From: Hydrogenovibrio kuenenii DSM 12350
GTDB lineage: Bacteria > Pseudomonadota > Gammaproteobacteria > Thiomicrospirales > Thiomicrospiraceae
Assembly (NCBI RefSeq): GCF_000526715.1
Contig: NZ_JAGP01000001.1
Coordinates: 1,302,001-1,366,000, forward strand
Direction of reading: 5' to 3'
Length of the DNA: 64,000 nucleotides
Shown here: positions 23,258 through 34,739 of the stretch, piece by piece
How the letters are laid out: each line of letters starts with the position of its first letter
Position numbering within the stretch: position 1 is the stretch's first letter
Program-made: the position numbers and the translations under genes
Notes under the pieces: model-generated
What the model saw: the letters and a program-made list of their open reading frames with translations, nothing else
What the model was told of the DNA's origin: nothing
The model's database searches: none

Positions 23258-25521
23258 TAGGTCTTATTTCCCCAGGTATCAAGAACTCGGCCTAAATCAG
23301 ACATATTGATGGGTTTTGTTAGATAATCATTCATACCTGACTCAAAAACTGCTTTTTCCGCGGAATCGAATGCATCTGCCGTTAAGGCTATAATAGGAAT
23401 ATTTGAAACCTTATCGCCCAAAGCTCTAATTGCTTTTGTCGCTTCTATACCGCCCATTTCAGGCATATTCAGATCCATCAATACCAAGTCAAAATATTGA
23501 TTGCTTTGTATGATTTCAAGCGCTTCCAATCCATTATTGACGATCACAGGCTTATGACCTAACTTTTCAAGAATAGACCGAATAAGCACTTGGTTCATTT
23601 GATTATCTTCGGCAATTAAAATAGATAAGCTTTTTGCACCTATAATTTCAGAAGAATCTATACCTTCCCCTGAAGATTGAGAATCTATTTCAGTTGTATC
23701 ACTAATGGGTAATGGAACCTCAAGCCAGAAAGTTGTGCCTTCTCCTACTTTACTATCAACACCGATTTTACCAGCCATCAAGTCAACTATTTTTTGACAA
23801 ATCAACAACCCTAAACCTGTACCGCCGTACTTACGGTTAATTGAAGTTTCGGCTTGAACATACTCATTAAACAGTTTTTGTTTTTGCTCTTCGGTAATAC
23901 CTATCCCTGTGTCACTTACCTCAAACCGAACGAACAAGTTGTCTGCTTTTTTGGCGGACGTAACCTTTAACTTAATATTACCTTTCTCTGTAAATTTGAC
24001 GGCGTTATTAATAAGGTTTAATAGCACTTGTCTAAGTCTGGCAGCATCACCTAGTCTTTGAACGGCTAAATCATTCTCGACTTGAAGTTCAAAGTTTAGT
24101 CCCTTTTCTTCAACCAAGTGAGAATTCATTTTCACCACAATCTCGGCAAGCTGACGCAAATCAAATGGTATCTCTTCAAGCTCTAATTTCTGAGCTTCCA
24201 TCTTACTGAAATCAAGAATGTCATTAATAAGATTGAGTAGATGAACCCCTGAGTGATGAATCATTTCAATTTGCGAGCGATATTCTTCATCAAAATCGTT
24301 CATCATCAACAACTGAGCACCACCAATTACCGTATTTAAAGGCGTTCTTATCTCATGACTCATGATCGATAAAAAATCTGCTTTTGCTTTAAGTGCTTTT
24401 TCCGCGACATCTTTTGCATCAATCAGCTTGTGTTCAGCATCTTTCTGATTGGTAATATCTACTAAGAAACCCAAAATCCAAGTTTGCTGATAATCATCCA
24501 CCTGAATATTAATCGGCCCTTTACCTCGAAGAAACCACTTACAACTTTCTTCCTTATCATCTGCACATATTTTTTCTTCACTGATCATAATTTGGCCGGA
24601 ATGACTGGCACTAATATCTTCATCGTGCTGTCGTTTAGCCAGTTTAGGTGACAAGAGCTCAAAATCAGTTTTTCCAATAACCTTTTTACGGCTAAACCCC
24701 AGCTCTAATTCTGCTTGCTGACTGAAAAAACGGTAGCAACCATTTTCATCTTTTACATAAATACTGATGGGTAGGCTATCCAAAATTTGAACAATTAATT
24801 GCTCACGCGTTTTCAGAGTTTGTTCAATTGTTTTCTTATCACTGATATTTTGCAATGTAGCAATCATGTGTGTCAGCTCTTCATCATCAGTGCTAGACAC
24901 TGTTTTAGCCGTCATTGCTAACCAAGTATAATTTCCAAATACATTCTTAAAACGGAATTCAACATCAAAAGCCCAAGAAACATCGACATGTGATTGAACA
25001 ATATCTTCGACTTTCTGTCGTTCCAAAGGATGGACTCGATCTAAAAATTGTTCAAAATCATGACCCAACGTCGAATAATCAATTGAGCAGATTTCATAAA
25101 AGTTTTGCGTATAGCTAACATGATGTGTATTTAAATCAAGCTCAAGACCACAGGTTTTAGAGGTTTCAAGCATCATTTCATGAATGGATTTATGAGAATG
25201 TTTCCTATCGGTTTCTCGAACATTTCCATAAAAAAACTGTGCCAACAAACCTTGGTTAAATTCTGTCATAACGAAGCGACAAGGCTGAACACTGTCTTTC
25301 AAATGGTGAGTAAAGGAAACTGGAGATGCGTTAGAAAAGGCTTGAATGATTTGTAATTTAAGATCGACATCCCTATTTAAATCATACTGATCCCACAAAG
25401 CATCTGCTGCCTTGTTTTGCCATATAACAGACAGATTAAGATCGTCATCTTTTTCAATATAGGCTACAGCAGTGTGAAGCGTCGAAACATCGATTATCAT
25501 TCTTTCTGAAGCATTTGTCAT
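23254..25521 (-). CDS. Hybrid sensor histidine kinase with PAS domains and receiver
   Basis: 755 aa, no membrane helix. Two PAS folds are visible (about 115-230 and 240-355). HisKA follows with LSIMSHEIRTPLNTVIGG (phosphorylated His about 389). HATPase has NLINNAVKFTEKG, DTGIGI and GGTGLGL. A receiver domain at about 630-750 has VLMDLNMPEMGG with the acceptor Asp. It is a cytoplasmic sensor whose output partner is not next to it. Start ATG 25521 lacks a Shine-Dalgarno; an ATG seven codons later is an alternative. Confidence 0.93.
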   Translation of the reverse strand: MTNASERMIIDVSTLHTAVAYIEKDDDLNLSVIWQNKAADALWDQYDLNRDVDLKLQIIQAFSNASPVSFTHHLKDSVQPCRFVMTEFNQGLLAQFFYGNVRETDRKHSHKSIHEMMLETSKTCGLELDLNTHHVSYTQNFYEICSIDYSTLGHDFEQFLDRVHPLERQKVEDIVQSHVDVSWAFDVEFRFKNVFGNYTWLAMTAKTVSSTDDEELTHMIATLQNISDKKTIEQTLKTREQLIVQILDSLPISIYVKDENGCYRFFSQQAELELGFSRKKVIGKTDFELLSPKLAKRQHDEDISASHSGQIMISEEKICADDKEESCKWFLRGKGPINIQVDDYQQTWILGFLVDITNQKDAEHKLIDAKDVAEKALKAKADFLSIMSHEIRTPLNTVIGGAQLLMMNDFDEEYRSQIEMIHHSGVHLLNLINDILDFSKMEAQKLELEEIPFDLRQLAEIVVKMNSHLVEEKGLNFELQVENDLAVQRLGDAARLRQVLLNLINNAVKFTEKGNIKLKVTSAKKADNLFVRFEVSDTGIGITEEQKQKLFNEYVQAETSINRKYGGTGLGLLICQKIVDLMAGKIGVDSKVGEGTTFWLEVPLPISDTTEIDSQSSGEGIDSSEIIGAKSLSILIAEDNQMNQVLIRSILEKLGHKPVIVNNGLEALEIIQSNQYFDLVLMDLNMPEMGGIEATKAIRALGDKVSNIPIIALTADAFDSAEKAVFESGMNDYLTKPINMSDLGRVLDTWGNKTY

Positions 25522-25591
25522 AGGAAGATTTTTTTAAAGTGTATTTTTTCATTTTAACCGAATTAAAAGCAAAGTTTAGAACACATCACAA

Positions 25592-26962
25592 TTAAAGCAA
25601 ATCCAACACCTCTGACAATCGGCTAACCGCATGGATTTCCATATTCGGTACTTTTTCTTTTGGCGCATTAGCGGCAGGAACAATCGCTTTTTTAAACCCG
25701 TGCTTGGCGGCTTCAAAAATCCGCTCCTGCCCGCTTGAAACTGGCCGTATTTCTCCAGACAAACCAACTTCACCAAAAATAACCATATCTTCTGGCAAAG
25801 GTCTGTTCCGCAAACTAGATACAACTGCTGACAAAACTGCTAAATCAGCACCAGTTTCGTTAACCTTAACGCCACCAACCACGTTAACGTAAACATCCTG
25901 ATCGGAGGCTTGAATGCCCGCATGCCGGTGTAAAACAGCAAGTAACATCGACATACGATTGTTATCAAAGCCAACCGTCACTCGCTTAGGTGATCCATAA
26001 GGAGAATCATCCACCAACACTTGGATTTCAATCAACAAAGGGCGAGACCCTTCCCAAACCACCATTACGACAGACCCAGGTGAAACAACTTCTGCTCTAG
26101 AGAGGAAAATAGCCGAAGGGTTTTTAATTTGCTTCATGCCTTTTTCAGTCATCGCAAATACACCCAGCTCATTCACTGCGCCAAAACGATTTTTAATCGC
26201 TCTAAGCGTACGGAATCGACTATCTGACTGTCCTTCTAAAAACAATACGGTATCAACAATATGTTCTAAAACTCTTGGACCAGCCACTTCACCAGATTTA
26301 GTAACATGCCCCACCAAGAAAATCATAATATTGTTTTGTTTAGCAAAGCGAGTCAAATAAGCGGCAGTCTCTCTTACCTGTGAGACACCACCAGCAGCAC
26401 TAGACACTTCCGCATGCTGTAGTGTTTGAATGGAGTCAACTATCATTACTTTAGGCTTTTCTTGTGATGCAGCCTCAGCAATTAACTCGACATCTATCTC
26501 TGACAGCAACTTTAATTGATCATCCGGCAGCGCCATACGTTTTGCACGCATTGCAACTTGCTGTAAAGATTCCTCTCCCGTAACGTAGAGCACTGTCATT
26601 GCCTGACTTAAATGACAAGAAACCTGCAATAGCAGTGAAGACTTTCCTACACCAGGGTCTCCACCAACAAGTACAACCGAACCCGCAACGACACCACCAC
26701 CTAAGACCCTATCCAATTCAGTGATACTAGAAGAGAAACGAGGCACTACATCTAAACTAACTTCATTGATAGCTTTGATACCAGAGCTCTGTTCTCCTGC
26801 ATACCCTCGATGTCCTCGGCTGGCAGTTTTACTCAGCGAAGAACCAAGCTTTATTTCCTTAAGAGTGTTCCATTCACCACAGACAGCACATTGCCCTTGC
26901 CATTGTGAATGTTCTGCACCACAGTCAGTACAGACATAAGCTGATTTTGATTTCTTTGCCAT
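25592..26962 (-). CDS. radA: DNA repair ATPase RadA
   Basis: 456 aa. The zinc finger YVCTDCGAEHSQWQGQCAVC is N-terminal, then the RecA-like ATPase with GGDPGVGKSSLLLQ, the KNRFG motif characteristic of RadA, and a Lon-like C-terminal domain. RadA acts as a branch-migration helicase in recombination. It is a single gene separated from petC by a terminator. Confidence 0.96.
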   Translation of the reverse strand: MAKKSKSAYVCTDCGAEHSQWQGQCAVCGEWNTLKEIKLGSSLSKTASRGHRGYAGEQSSGIKAINEVSLDVVPRFSSSITELDRVLGGGVVAGSVVLVGGDPGVGKSSLLLQVSCHLSQAMTVLYVTGEESLQQVAMRAKRMALPDDQLKLLSEIDVELIAEAASQEKPKVMIVDSIQTLQHAEVSSAAGGVSQVRETAAYLTRFAKQNNIMIFLVGHVTKSGEVAGPRVLEHIVDTVLFLEGQSDSRFRTLRAIKNRFGAVNELGVFAMTEKGMKQIKNPSAIFLSRAEVVSPGSVVMVVWEGSRPLLIEIQVLVDDSPYGSPKRVTVGFDNNRMSMLLAVLHRHAGIQASDQDVYVNVVGGVKVNETGADLAVLSAVVSSLRNRPLPEDMVIFGEVGLSGEIRPVSSGQERIFEAAKHGFKKAIVPAANAPKEKVPNMEIHAVSRLSEVLDLL

Positions 26963-26981
26963 ATTTTCTTTTTCTTAAAAT

Positions 26982-27005
26982 AAAAAAGCCCGCATCAGCG
27001 GGCTT
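26982..27005 (-). terminator. Terminator of petABC
   Basis: Minus-strand AAGCCCGC / GCGGGCTT hairpin followed by T6, 6 bp past the petC stop. It separates the bc1 operon from radA. Confidence 0.85.
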
Positions 27006-27010
27006 CTTTA

Positions 27011-27664
27011 TTAGTGTTTAATGTCTCGCCAATATTCTTTTTTCAATAAATAAGTAATGATAAAGAATATAAACAAGAACAACATAACCTTCCAACCTAG
27101 AGATTGTCTCTCCAATTTAATTGGTTCACCAACATAGTCTAAGAAGTTGGTAATATCTCGAACATCTTGATCATATTTCTCTTTAGGCGCTTGACGTTGG
27201 ACATCTTCTAAGATATTCGGCATAGCTGTTCCATGCAACACCTTGTTATCCCATTTTTTAGTCTTTTCATCATACTCAAACCCTTTCAAAAAGGTATAAA
27301 TATAATCAGGTCCTTTAAGACGAGCCATCAATGAAAGATCTGGCACTTTTGTACCTAAAACTTCCATAGCAACACCCGGTAACATACGAGTCATAACATC
27401 ATCCACTGGCTTGGCTTGACCATAGGCCATTTTCTTGATGATTTCATCATCTGTCCAACCAAGATCTCGTGCAATACGGTTATAACGCATGTACTTGAGT
27501 GAATGACAAGCCATACAGTAATTTGAAAATAAGATAGCACCTCTTTGTAATGAAGCTTTATCTTTCAAATTAATATTTGCCTTTTCCAATTGAATACCGT
27601 GCTCAGCAGCAACAGAAATATAAGGCAGTAAAAATAATAATAATCCAAATAATTGTTTTTTCAT
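27011..27664 (-). CDS. petC: Cytochrome c1 of the bc1 complex
   Basis: 217 aa. N-terminal signal sequence, haem-binding CMACH (residues 50-54 in FSNYCMACHSLKYMRYNR), axial-ligand region MLPGVAMEVLG, and a C-terminal membrane anchor (VMLFLFIFFIITYLLKKEYW). It passes electrons from the Rieske protein to soluble cytochrome c. Its ATG overlaps the petB stop by one base. Confidence 0.95.
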   Translation of the reverse strand: MKKQLFGLLLFLLPYISVAAEHGIQLEKANINLKDKASLQRGAILFSNYCMACHSLKYMRYNRIARDLGWTDDEIIKKMAYGQAKPVDDVMTRMLPGVAMEVLGTKVPDLSLMARLKGPDYIYTFLKGFEYDEKTKKWDNKVLHGTAMPNILEDVQRQAPKEKYDQDVRDITNFLDYVGEPIKLERQSLGWKVMLFLFIFFIITYLLKKEYWRDIKH

Positions 27665-28899
27665 TAGCTTACCCTCTCTGGAACTGGCTTCGTTTTCTCA
27701 GATACCGAAGTAAACGGCAAGATAATGAAGAACAAGAAATAAGTAGCTGTGAAAATTCTCGCTAATTTCGTTAGTTCAGGTGTTGCAGGTTGAGTACCTA
27801 ACCAACCAAGTACTAAAAAGCTGATAACTAACATAGCTAGCAATGCTTTATATGACGCACCTCTATAACGAATAGACTTAACTTTACAACGATCTAACCA
27901 TGGCATTGCAAACAGAACAGCAATAGAACCACCCATCGCAATAACACCCATTAACTTATCAGGGATCGCTCTTAAAACGGCATAGAAAGGTGTGAAATAC
28001 CATACAGGAGCAATGTGATCAGGCGTTTTCAAAGGATTCGCAGGTTCAAAGTTTGGCGGTTCTAAAAAGAACCCTCCTCCCTCTGGCATATAGAAAACGA
28101 CAAAAGCAAAGAAGAACATGAAAACTATAGCGCCCATGCTATCTTTAACCGTGTAATACGGATGGAAAGCAATTCCATCAAGTGGTAAACCTTTATCATT
28201 TTTATACTTTTTGATTTCAACGCCATCAGGGTTATTTGACCCCACCTGATGCAGAGCAACTATATGCATAAACACGAGGACAACCAACACTAAAGGCAAC
28301 GCAATTACGTGTAATGCAAAGAAGCGGTTTAACGTAGCATCAGAGATAATAAAGTCTCCTCTTACCCAAGTTGCTAAGTCATGTCCAATAACTGGAATGG
28401 CACCGAATAAAGAAATAATTACCTGCGCACCCCAATAAGACATTTGCCCCCACGGAAGCAAATACCCCATAAACGCTTCAGCCATCAGCACCAAGAACAA
28501 GAACATTCCTAGAATCCAAACCAGTTCTCTAGGTTCTTTATAAGAACCATAAAGCAGGCCACGCATCATGTGCAAATAAATCACGATGAAAAATGCGGAG
28601 GCGCCTGTTGAGTGCATATAGCGAATCAACCAACCCCAATCAACATCACGCATAATGTATGCGACAGAATTAAATGCTTCAGCAGCACTAGGCTTATAAC
28701 TCATCGTTAGCCAAATACCAGTAATAAACTGATTAACCATCACCAGTAATGCTAGAGAACCAAAAAAGTACCAAAAATTAAAATTCTTTGGCGCATAGTA
28801 TTCTCCAACATGGGCATTCCATGTACTGACTAAAGGATAGCGTCTATCAAGCCAGGCTAAGAGAGAGTTCTTAGGTCTTTCATGTGTAGAGTTTGACAT
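27664..28899 (-). CDS. petB: Cytochrome b of the bc1 complex
   Basis: 411 aa with about eight membrane helices. Haem-ligand His residues are in YMHSTGASAFFIVIYLHMMR and in FFALHVIALPLVLVVLVFMH. The Qo-site motif PEGGGF-type loop lies near residue 260 and the PD..PVWYF segment follows. It oxidises ubiquinol. The middle gene of petABC, overlapping both neighbours by one base. Confidence 0.96.
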   Translation of the reverse strand: MSNSTHERPKNSLLAWLDRRYPLVSTWNAHVGEYYAPKNFNFWYFFGSLALLVMVNQFITGIWLTMSYKPSAAEAFNSVAYIMRDVDWGWLIRYMHSTGASAFFIVIYLHMMRGLLYGSYKEPRELVWILGMFLFLVLMAEAFMGYLLPWGQMSYWGAQVIISLFGAIPVIGHDLATWVRGDFIISDATLNRFFALHVIALPLVLVVLVFMHIVALHQVGSNNPDGVEIKKYKNDKGLPLDGIAFHPYYTVKDSMGAIVFMFFFAFVVFYMPEGGGFFLEPPNFEPANPLKTPDHIAPVWYFTPFYAVLRAIPDKLMGVIAMGGSIAVLFAMPWLDRCKVKSIRYRGASYKALLAMLVISFLVLGWLGTQPATPELTKLARIFTATYFLFFIILPFTSVSEKTKPVPERVS

Positions 28900-29507
28900 T
28901 AAGCAACTCCTTTCTTAGCGTTTTCACCGACTCGTACAATTGAAGCGGTTTTAAAGTAATAAGGAGGAATAACCAGATTGGTTGGCGCAGGAACACCCTG
29001 AAACACTCGGCCAGCCAAGTCAAACCTAGAACCATGACATGGACAGAAAAAACCACCTTGCCAGCCCTTCTCCATGTCTGGTGAATTCACAGCTGGACGG
29101 TATAGTGGAGAACATCCTAAATGGGTACATACGCCAACAACAACCAAGTATTCTGGGTTAATTGAACGGTATTCATTTGTGGCATATTCAGGCTGAATGG
29201 ACTCTTTAGACTCAGGGTCACGAAGTTCTGAATCTTCCTCAGGAAGACGTTTCAGCATATCAGGTGTTCTTCTAACAATCCAAACAGGCTTCCCGCGCCA
29301 TGCAATTGTCATCATTTGACCAGGTTGAAGATGACTAATATCTGCATTAACAGGTGCTCCTGCAGCCTTCGCTTTTTCACTTGGTTGCCATGAACTCACA
29401 AAAGGAACAGCCAAAAAAGTTGCACCCGTTGCCCCTAGCACACCCGTTGCGGCCGTTAATACTTTGCGGCGCGTTAAACTATTCTCATTATGCACATTTT
29501 GTGACAT
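28899..29507 (-). CDS. petA: Rieske iron-sulfur protein of the bc1 complex
   Basis: 202 aa. The N-terminus has a twin-arginine-type signal/anchor (LTRRKVLTAATGVLGATGAT). The 2Fe-2S cluster motifs are CTHLGCSP and CPCHGSRFD. ATG 29507 has AGAGGA upstream. First gene of the petABC operon. Confidence 0.96.
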   Translation of the reverse strand: MSQNVHNENSLTRRKVLTAATGVLGATGATFLAVPFVSSWQPSEKAKAAGAPVNADISHLQPGQMMTIAWRGKPVWIVRRTPDMLKRLPEEDSELRDPESKESIQPEYATNEYRSINPEYLVVVGVCTHLGCSPLYRPAVNSPDMEKGWQGGFFCPCHGSRFDLAGRVFQGVPAPTNLVIPPYYFKTASIVRVGENAKKGVA

Positions 29508-29629
29508 AGGGTTTTCCTCTACTCACCATTGAACGATCTCAATGTAAGGTTGCTTCAAATTAGAATTTGCGTATTTTAGCAAAGCCACTTTTGGGTTACA
29601 TAACTTTATTTATATAACCTCATAAATTT

Positions 29630-29658
29630 TTTTATTTCATTAAACTCTAATATGTCAA
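29630..29658 (-). promoter_or_regulatory. Candidate promoter of petABC
   Basis: The minus strand has a perfect -35 TTGACA (29653-29658) and, 17 bp on, ATAAAA as a weak -10. It lies about 125 bp upstream of petA. The -10 is poor, so this is tentative. Confidence 0.35.
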
Positions 29659-29673
29659 TAATTTGTTATAAAT

Positions 29674-30417
29674 TTAAACAGGATTATAAATATCACAAAA
29701 AGTGACATCGATTCCAAAATGCTTGCAAACATGCTCTCCTAGCGCCTTAACCCCAACCCTCTCAGTCGCATGATGACCCGCTGCCAAATAGTGAATACTT
29801 GATTCCAACGCTTGATGCGTTGTTTGCTCTGAAACTTCACCACTAATATAGACATCAGCTTGCCAATCAATTGCTTGCTGAATGTAGTTCTGAGCGCCAC
29901 CACTACACCAAGCTATTTTTTGGATTTGCTTAGGGCCACCAGGCAAATGTAAAGACTCTCTATCTAACACCTTGTCAACTCGATGCTTAAAGTCCGCCAT
30001 TTTCATCGGCGATGCAAGCGTTCCCAAACGTACTAAACTTTTAACATCAGGTGTAATGTCAGTAACTTCCCACATCAAACCCAATTGAGCGTTGTTTCCA
30101 ACTTCTGGATGAGCATCTAAAGGGAGGTGATAGCCAATTAAGTTAATATTGTGTTTAAGAAGTGTCTCTATACGGTTCCGCTTCATTCCTGTAATAGTAG
30201 CGGGCTCATTTTTCCAGAAATATCCATGATGTACCAAGATAGTATCAGCACCTAATTCCACAGCCTTATCAATCAAGGCTTGAGATGCTGTCACGCCTGT
30301 AACAATTTTTTTGATAGTTTCCGCACCTTCAACTTGAAGACCGTTAGGTGCATAATCTTTAAACAAGGAAACTTTCAGATAATCATCTAAATAAGCTAAG
30401 AGTTCATTTCTATTCAT
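29674..30417 (-). CDS. Nif3-like dinuclear metal-centre protein
   Basis: 247 aa, the short YbgI type. Metal-ligand motifs LVHHGYFWK (HH) and the C-terminal AAGHHATERVGVKALGEH are visible, as is the N-terminal YLKVSLFKDYAPNGLQVEG. The biochemical role of Nif3 proteins is not settled. It stands between a terminator behind hisD and the pet promoter region. Confidence 0.92.
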   Translation of the reverse strand: MNRNELLAYLDDYLKVSLFKDYAPNGLQVEGAETIKKIVTGVTASQALIDKAVELGADTILVHHGYFWKNEPATITGMKRNRIETLLKHNINLIGYHLPLDAHPEVGNNAQLGLMWEVTDITPDVKSLVRLGTLASPMKMADFKHRVDKVLDRESLHLPGGPKQIQKIAWCSGGAQNYIQQAIDWQADVYISGEVSEQTTHQALESSIHYLAAGHHATERVGVKALGEHVCKHFGIDVTFCDIYNPV

Positions 30418-30435
30418 AAGTGAATACCACCTGAT

Positions 30436-30465
30436 AAAAAAAATGACCCGAAATAGGCCATTTTT
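30436..30465 (-). terminator. Terminator behind hisD
   Basis: AAAATGnCC / GGnCATTTT hairpin with A/T tails on both sides, so it may act in both directions. It lies 25 bp past the hisD stop. Confidence 0.7.
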
Positions 30466-30490
30466 ATTTGCTTATTTTTTATATAAACGT

Positions 30491-31792
30491 TTATTTTTTA
30501 ACTCGATATCTCGCTGAAGCAGCATGCGCTTGCAAACCTTCTCCATCAGCTAAAACACCCGCTACCTGCCCCAAAACGTTGGCACCTTCTGCAGAACACA
30601 TAATCAAACTAGAGCGTTTTTGGAAGTCATAAACACCTAGAGGGGATGAAAAACGCGCCGTTCTTGATGTAGGTAGTACATGGTTAGGACCTGCACAGTA
30701 ATCACCCAAAGCTTCAGCAGTATAGCGTCCCATAAAAATCGCCCCAGCATGCTTAATTTTAGGCAACAATGCTTCTGGATCTTCGATGGATAATTCCAAG
30801 TGCTCAGGTGCGATATAGTTGATCAACTCTACTGCTTGATCTTCATTGTCCACTACGATAATCGCGCCACGGTCCTCAATAGCTTTAGTAATGATTTCTT
30901 TACGAGGCATTTCTAAGACCAGTCTATTCATACTTTCATAAACTTTTTCGGCAAACGCAGCATCTTGCGTAACCAAAATCGCTTGCGCATCTTCATCATG
31001 CTCTGCTTGAGAGAATAAATCGACCGCAATCCAATCTGGATTAGTTAGGCCGTCACAGTACACTAGAATCTCAGATGGTCCAGCAATCATATCGATTCCT
31101 ACCGCACCAAACACTTCACGCTTTGCCGTTGCAACATAAATGTTACCAGGCCCAACAATCTTATCGACACAAGGAACGGTTTCCGTACCATAAGCTAAAG
31201 CTGCAACTGCTTGCGCACCACCCAGTTTAAAGACGCGATCAACATCACAAATTTCTGCTGCCGCCAAAACCATATCGTTCACTTCACCATCTGGCGTAGG
31301 CACAACCATGATCAATTCTTTTACACCCGCTACTTTTGCAGGAATGGCATTCATAATAACGGAAGATGGGTAAGCTGCTTTTCCACCAGGAACATAAAGT
31401 CCAACACTATCCAGAGGCGTAACTTGCTGACCCAACATAGTCCCATCGGCTTCTGTATAATTCCATGATTTTGTTACTTGTTTTTCGTGATAATCCTTAA
31501 CACGCTTTGCAGCGAGCTCTAAACCATCTTTTTGGTCTTGTGGAATTCGATTTAACGCAGAAACCAAATCTTCTTTTGGAATCTCTAAGTCTGCGCCTTT
31601 GCTTAACGTCAAACGGTCAAATTTTGCTGTGTATTCTAATAATGCTTCATCACCACGAGTTCTTACATTACGAATCACATCTTTGACAACTGTGTTCACA
31701 GACTCGTTTGAAACCGTCTCCCAAGCAAGCAATTTTTCCAATTCGGACTTAAAACCATCTGAATTGATTGAAAGTTTTCTAATATTTAACAT
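30491..31792 (-). CDS. hisD: Histidinol dehydrogenase
   Basis: 433 aa, normal length. [27 protein letters not shown] (with breaks in conservation), [27 protein letters not shown] and the zinc/active-site region [13 protein letters not shown] and PEHLEL are present. It performs the last two oxidations of histidine synthesis. It follows hisG by 17 bp; the other his genes are not in the window. Confidence 0.96.
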   Translation of the reverse strand: MLNIRKLSINSDGFKSELEKLLAWETVSNESVNTVVKDVIRNVRTRGDEALLEYTAKFDRLTLSKGADLEIPKEDLVSALNRIPQDQKDGLELAAKRVKDYHEKQVTKSWNYTEADGTMLGQQVTPLDSVGLYVPGGKAAYPSSVIMNAIPAKVAGVKELIMVVPTPDGEVNDMVLAAAEICDVDRVFKLGGAQAVAALAYGTETVPCVDKIVGPGNIYVATAKREVFGAVGIDMIAGPSEILVYCDGLTNPDWIAVDLFSQAEHDEDAQAILVTQDAAFAEKVYESMNRLVLEMPRKEIITKAIEDRGAIIVVDNEDQAVELINYIAPEHLELSIEDPEALLPKIKHAGAIFMGRYTAEALGDYCAGPNHVLPTSRTARFSSPLGVYDFQKRSSLIMCSAEGANVLGQVAGVLADGEGLQAHAASARYRVKK

Positions 31793-31809
31793 TGCGATGA
31801 CTTCCGTTA

Positions 31810-32448
31810 TTAAGTATTTGAGATAGCTGTTTTGAACTTCTCAACGATTTGATGTATTTGATTAAATTTTGTTTTATAAGCATGTTCATTAACAATCAGT
31901 CTGGAGCTAATATCGGCAATATGCTCTTCTGGTACCAAACCATTCGCTTTCAAAGTATTGCCCGTATCAACCAAATCAACAATCTTATCTGCCAAATCAA
32001 TAAGGGGAGCGATTTCCATTGAACCATACAGTTTAATCAAATCAACTTGCTCACCCTTTTGAGCATAATAAGCTTTGGCTGAGTTAATGTATTTTGTAGC
32101 GATCTTTAAACGATGACCATGAGGCTTAGGGACTTCAGGGCCTGCTACCATCAATCGACACTTAGCTATTTGTAAGTCCAATAGCTCATACAGATTATCC
32201 GATGGTGCTTCCATTAAAACATCTTTCCCTGCAACCCCAATATCTGCTGCACCATGAGAAACATAAGTAGGGGCGTCAGTTGCTCGTACAATTAGTAAAC
32301 GAACATTTTCTTGGTTTGTTGGAATAATCAGTTTACGACTCTTGCTTGGATCTTCCAAAGGCAAAATATTCGCTGCTTCAAGTAAAGGAAGCGTGTCTTT
32401 GTAAATTCGGCCTTTTGATAAGGCTATCGTCAGTTGGTTATCCATCAT
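31810..32448 (-). CDS. hisG: ATP phosphoribosyltransferase, short form
   Basis: 212 aa, the short HisG type that needs HisZ as regulatory subunit. [17 protein letters not shown] is the N-terminus and [12 protein letters not shown] the PRPP-binding loop. It catalyses the first step of histidine synthesis. hisZ is not in the window. Starts 11 bp after murA. Confidence 0.95.
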   Translation of the reverse strand: MMDNQLTIALSKGRIYKDTLPLLEAANILPLEDPSKSRKLIIPTNQENVRLLIVRATDAPTYVSHGAADIGVAGKDVLMEAPSDNLYELLDLQIAKCRLMVAGPEVPKPHGHRLKIATKYINSAKAYYAQKGEQVDLIKLYGSMEIAPLIDLADKIVDLVDTGNTLKANGLVPEEHIADISSRLIVNEHAYKTKFNQIHQIVEKFKTAISNT

Positions 32449-32459
32449 AAATCTTCTAA

Positions 32460-33719
<1,260 letters not shown>

Positions 33720-33947
33720 TTAGTCTTTTTTTGGCACAGCCGTCTTAATTGACAGCGCATGCAAAGCGCCGCTCTCAAATTCTTGTTTGAAGATATCATT
33801 CACCATTCTATGTCTTTGCAAAGGTGTCTTTCCTTCAAACTCAGAACTAACAACTTCTATAGCGAAGTTACAATCTTCTCCACTTGTCACAACTTGTGCG
33901 TCAAGAATAGATGTCTGAATTTTGTTTCGAATATTGTCAGGAGACAT
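33720..33947 (-). CDS. ibaG: BolA-family protein IbaG
   Basis: 75 aa. FEGKTPLQRHRMVNDIFKQE is the BolA signature with the conserved His. BolA proteins work with monothiol glutaredoxins in Fe-S handling. It lies 3 bp before murA. Confidence 0.9.
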   Translation of the reverse strand: MSPDNIRNKIQTSILDAQVVTSGEDCNFAIEVVSSEFEGKTPLQRHRMVNDIFKQEFESGALHALSIKTAVPKKD

Positions 33948-33968
33948 AAATCACCAATTTATAAAAAT

Positions 33969-34739
33969 TTAATCGCGTATTTTAACGCCTTTAAACAACA
34001 AAATCAGATTAATCGACGTGATTACCAAAAAGAACGCTAGGGTTATAATCAAACTCAAACCAATCGAAACATCTGATTGAGTGAAAAAGCCATAGCGAAA
34101 ACCATCCACCATATAGAAAAATGGATTTAGGTGAGAAATGTACTGCCAGATACCCGGTAACGCATGAATGGAATAAAATACGCCACTCAAAAAGGTTAAA
34201 GGCACAATAATGAAATTTTGAAATGCAGCCAATTGATCAAACTTATCAGATAAAAGCCCCGCCGTAAGCCCAACGGACCCCATAATAGCGGCGCTTAAAA
34301 CTGCAAACAATAAAATCCACCACGGATGATTCATCGTTAAATCAAAACCATACATACCAATCAATAAAACACCTACCCCTACCGCCAGACCACGAATAAC
34401 TGAAGCACCAACAAATGCTAGGTACAACTCAAGCGGAGAAATCGGGCTTAACATCACAAAAGTGAGGTTTCCGTGCATTTTTGACTGAATAATACTAGAA
34501 GATGTATTGGAAAATGCATTCTGTAGAATCGTCATCATAACCAACCCTGGAATCAGAAATTGACTATAAGTTAGACCCGTGAAAACCTCTATCTTTGTAT
34601 CTATCACTTGACCAAAAATCAATAAATACAGTAGTGATGACACAACAGGCGCAAAAATAGTTTGGATGGCGACGGAGTAAAAACGGCGAACCTCTTTTAC
34701 AAAAAGAGCCCAACACCCTACAAAATTAAAGTTCATCAT
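33969..34739 (-). CDS. ABC-2 type transporter permease (YadH-like)
   Basis: 256 aa with about six membrane helices. SSIIQSKMHGNLTFVMLSPI followed by SPLELYLAF is typical of the ABC-2 permease of the YadGH/NodIJ group. Its start overlaps the ATPase gene by 14 bp, so the two form one exporter. The substrate is unknown. Confidence 0.9.
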   Translation of the reverse strand: MMNFNFVGCWALFVKEVRRFYSVAIQTIFAPVVSSLLYLLIFGQVIDTKIEVFTGLTYSQFLIPGLVMMTILQNAFSNTSSSIIQSKMHGNLTFVMLSPISPLELYLAFVGASVIRGLAVGVGVLLIGMYGFDLTMNHPWWILLFAVLSAAIMGSVGLTAGLLSDKFDQLAAFQNFIIVPLTFLSGVFYSIHALPGIWQYISHLNPFFYMVDGFRYGFFTQSDVSIGLSLIITLAFFLVITSINLILLFKGVKIRD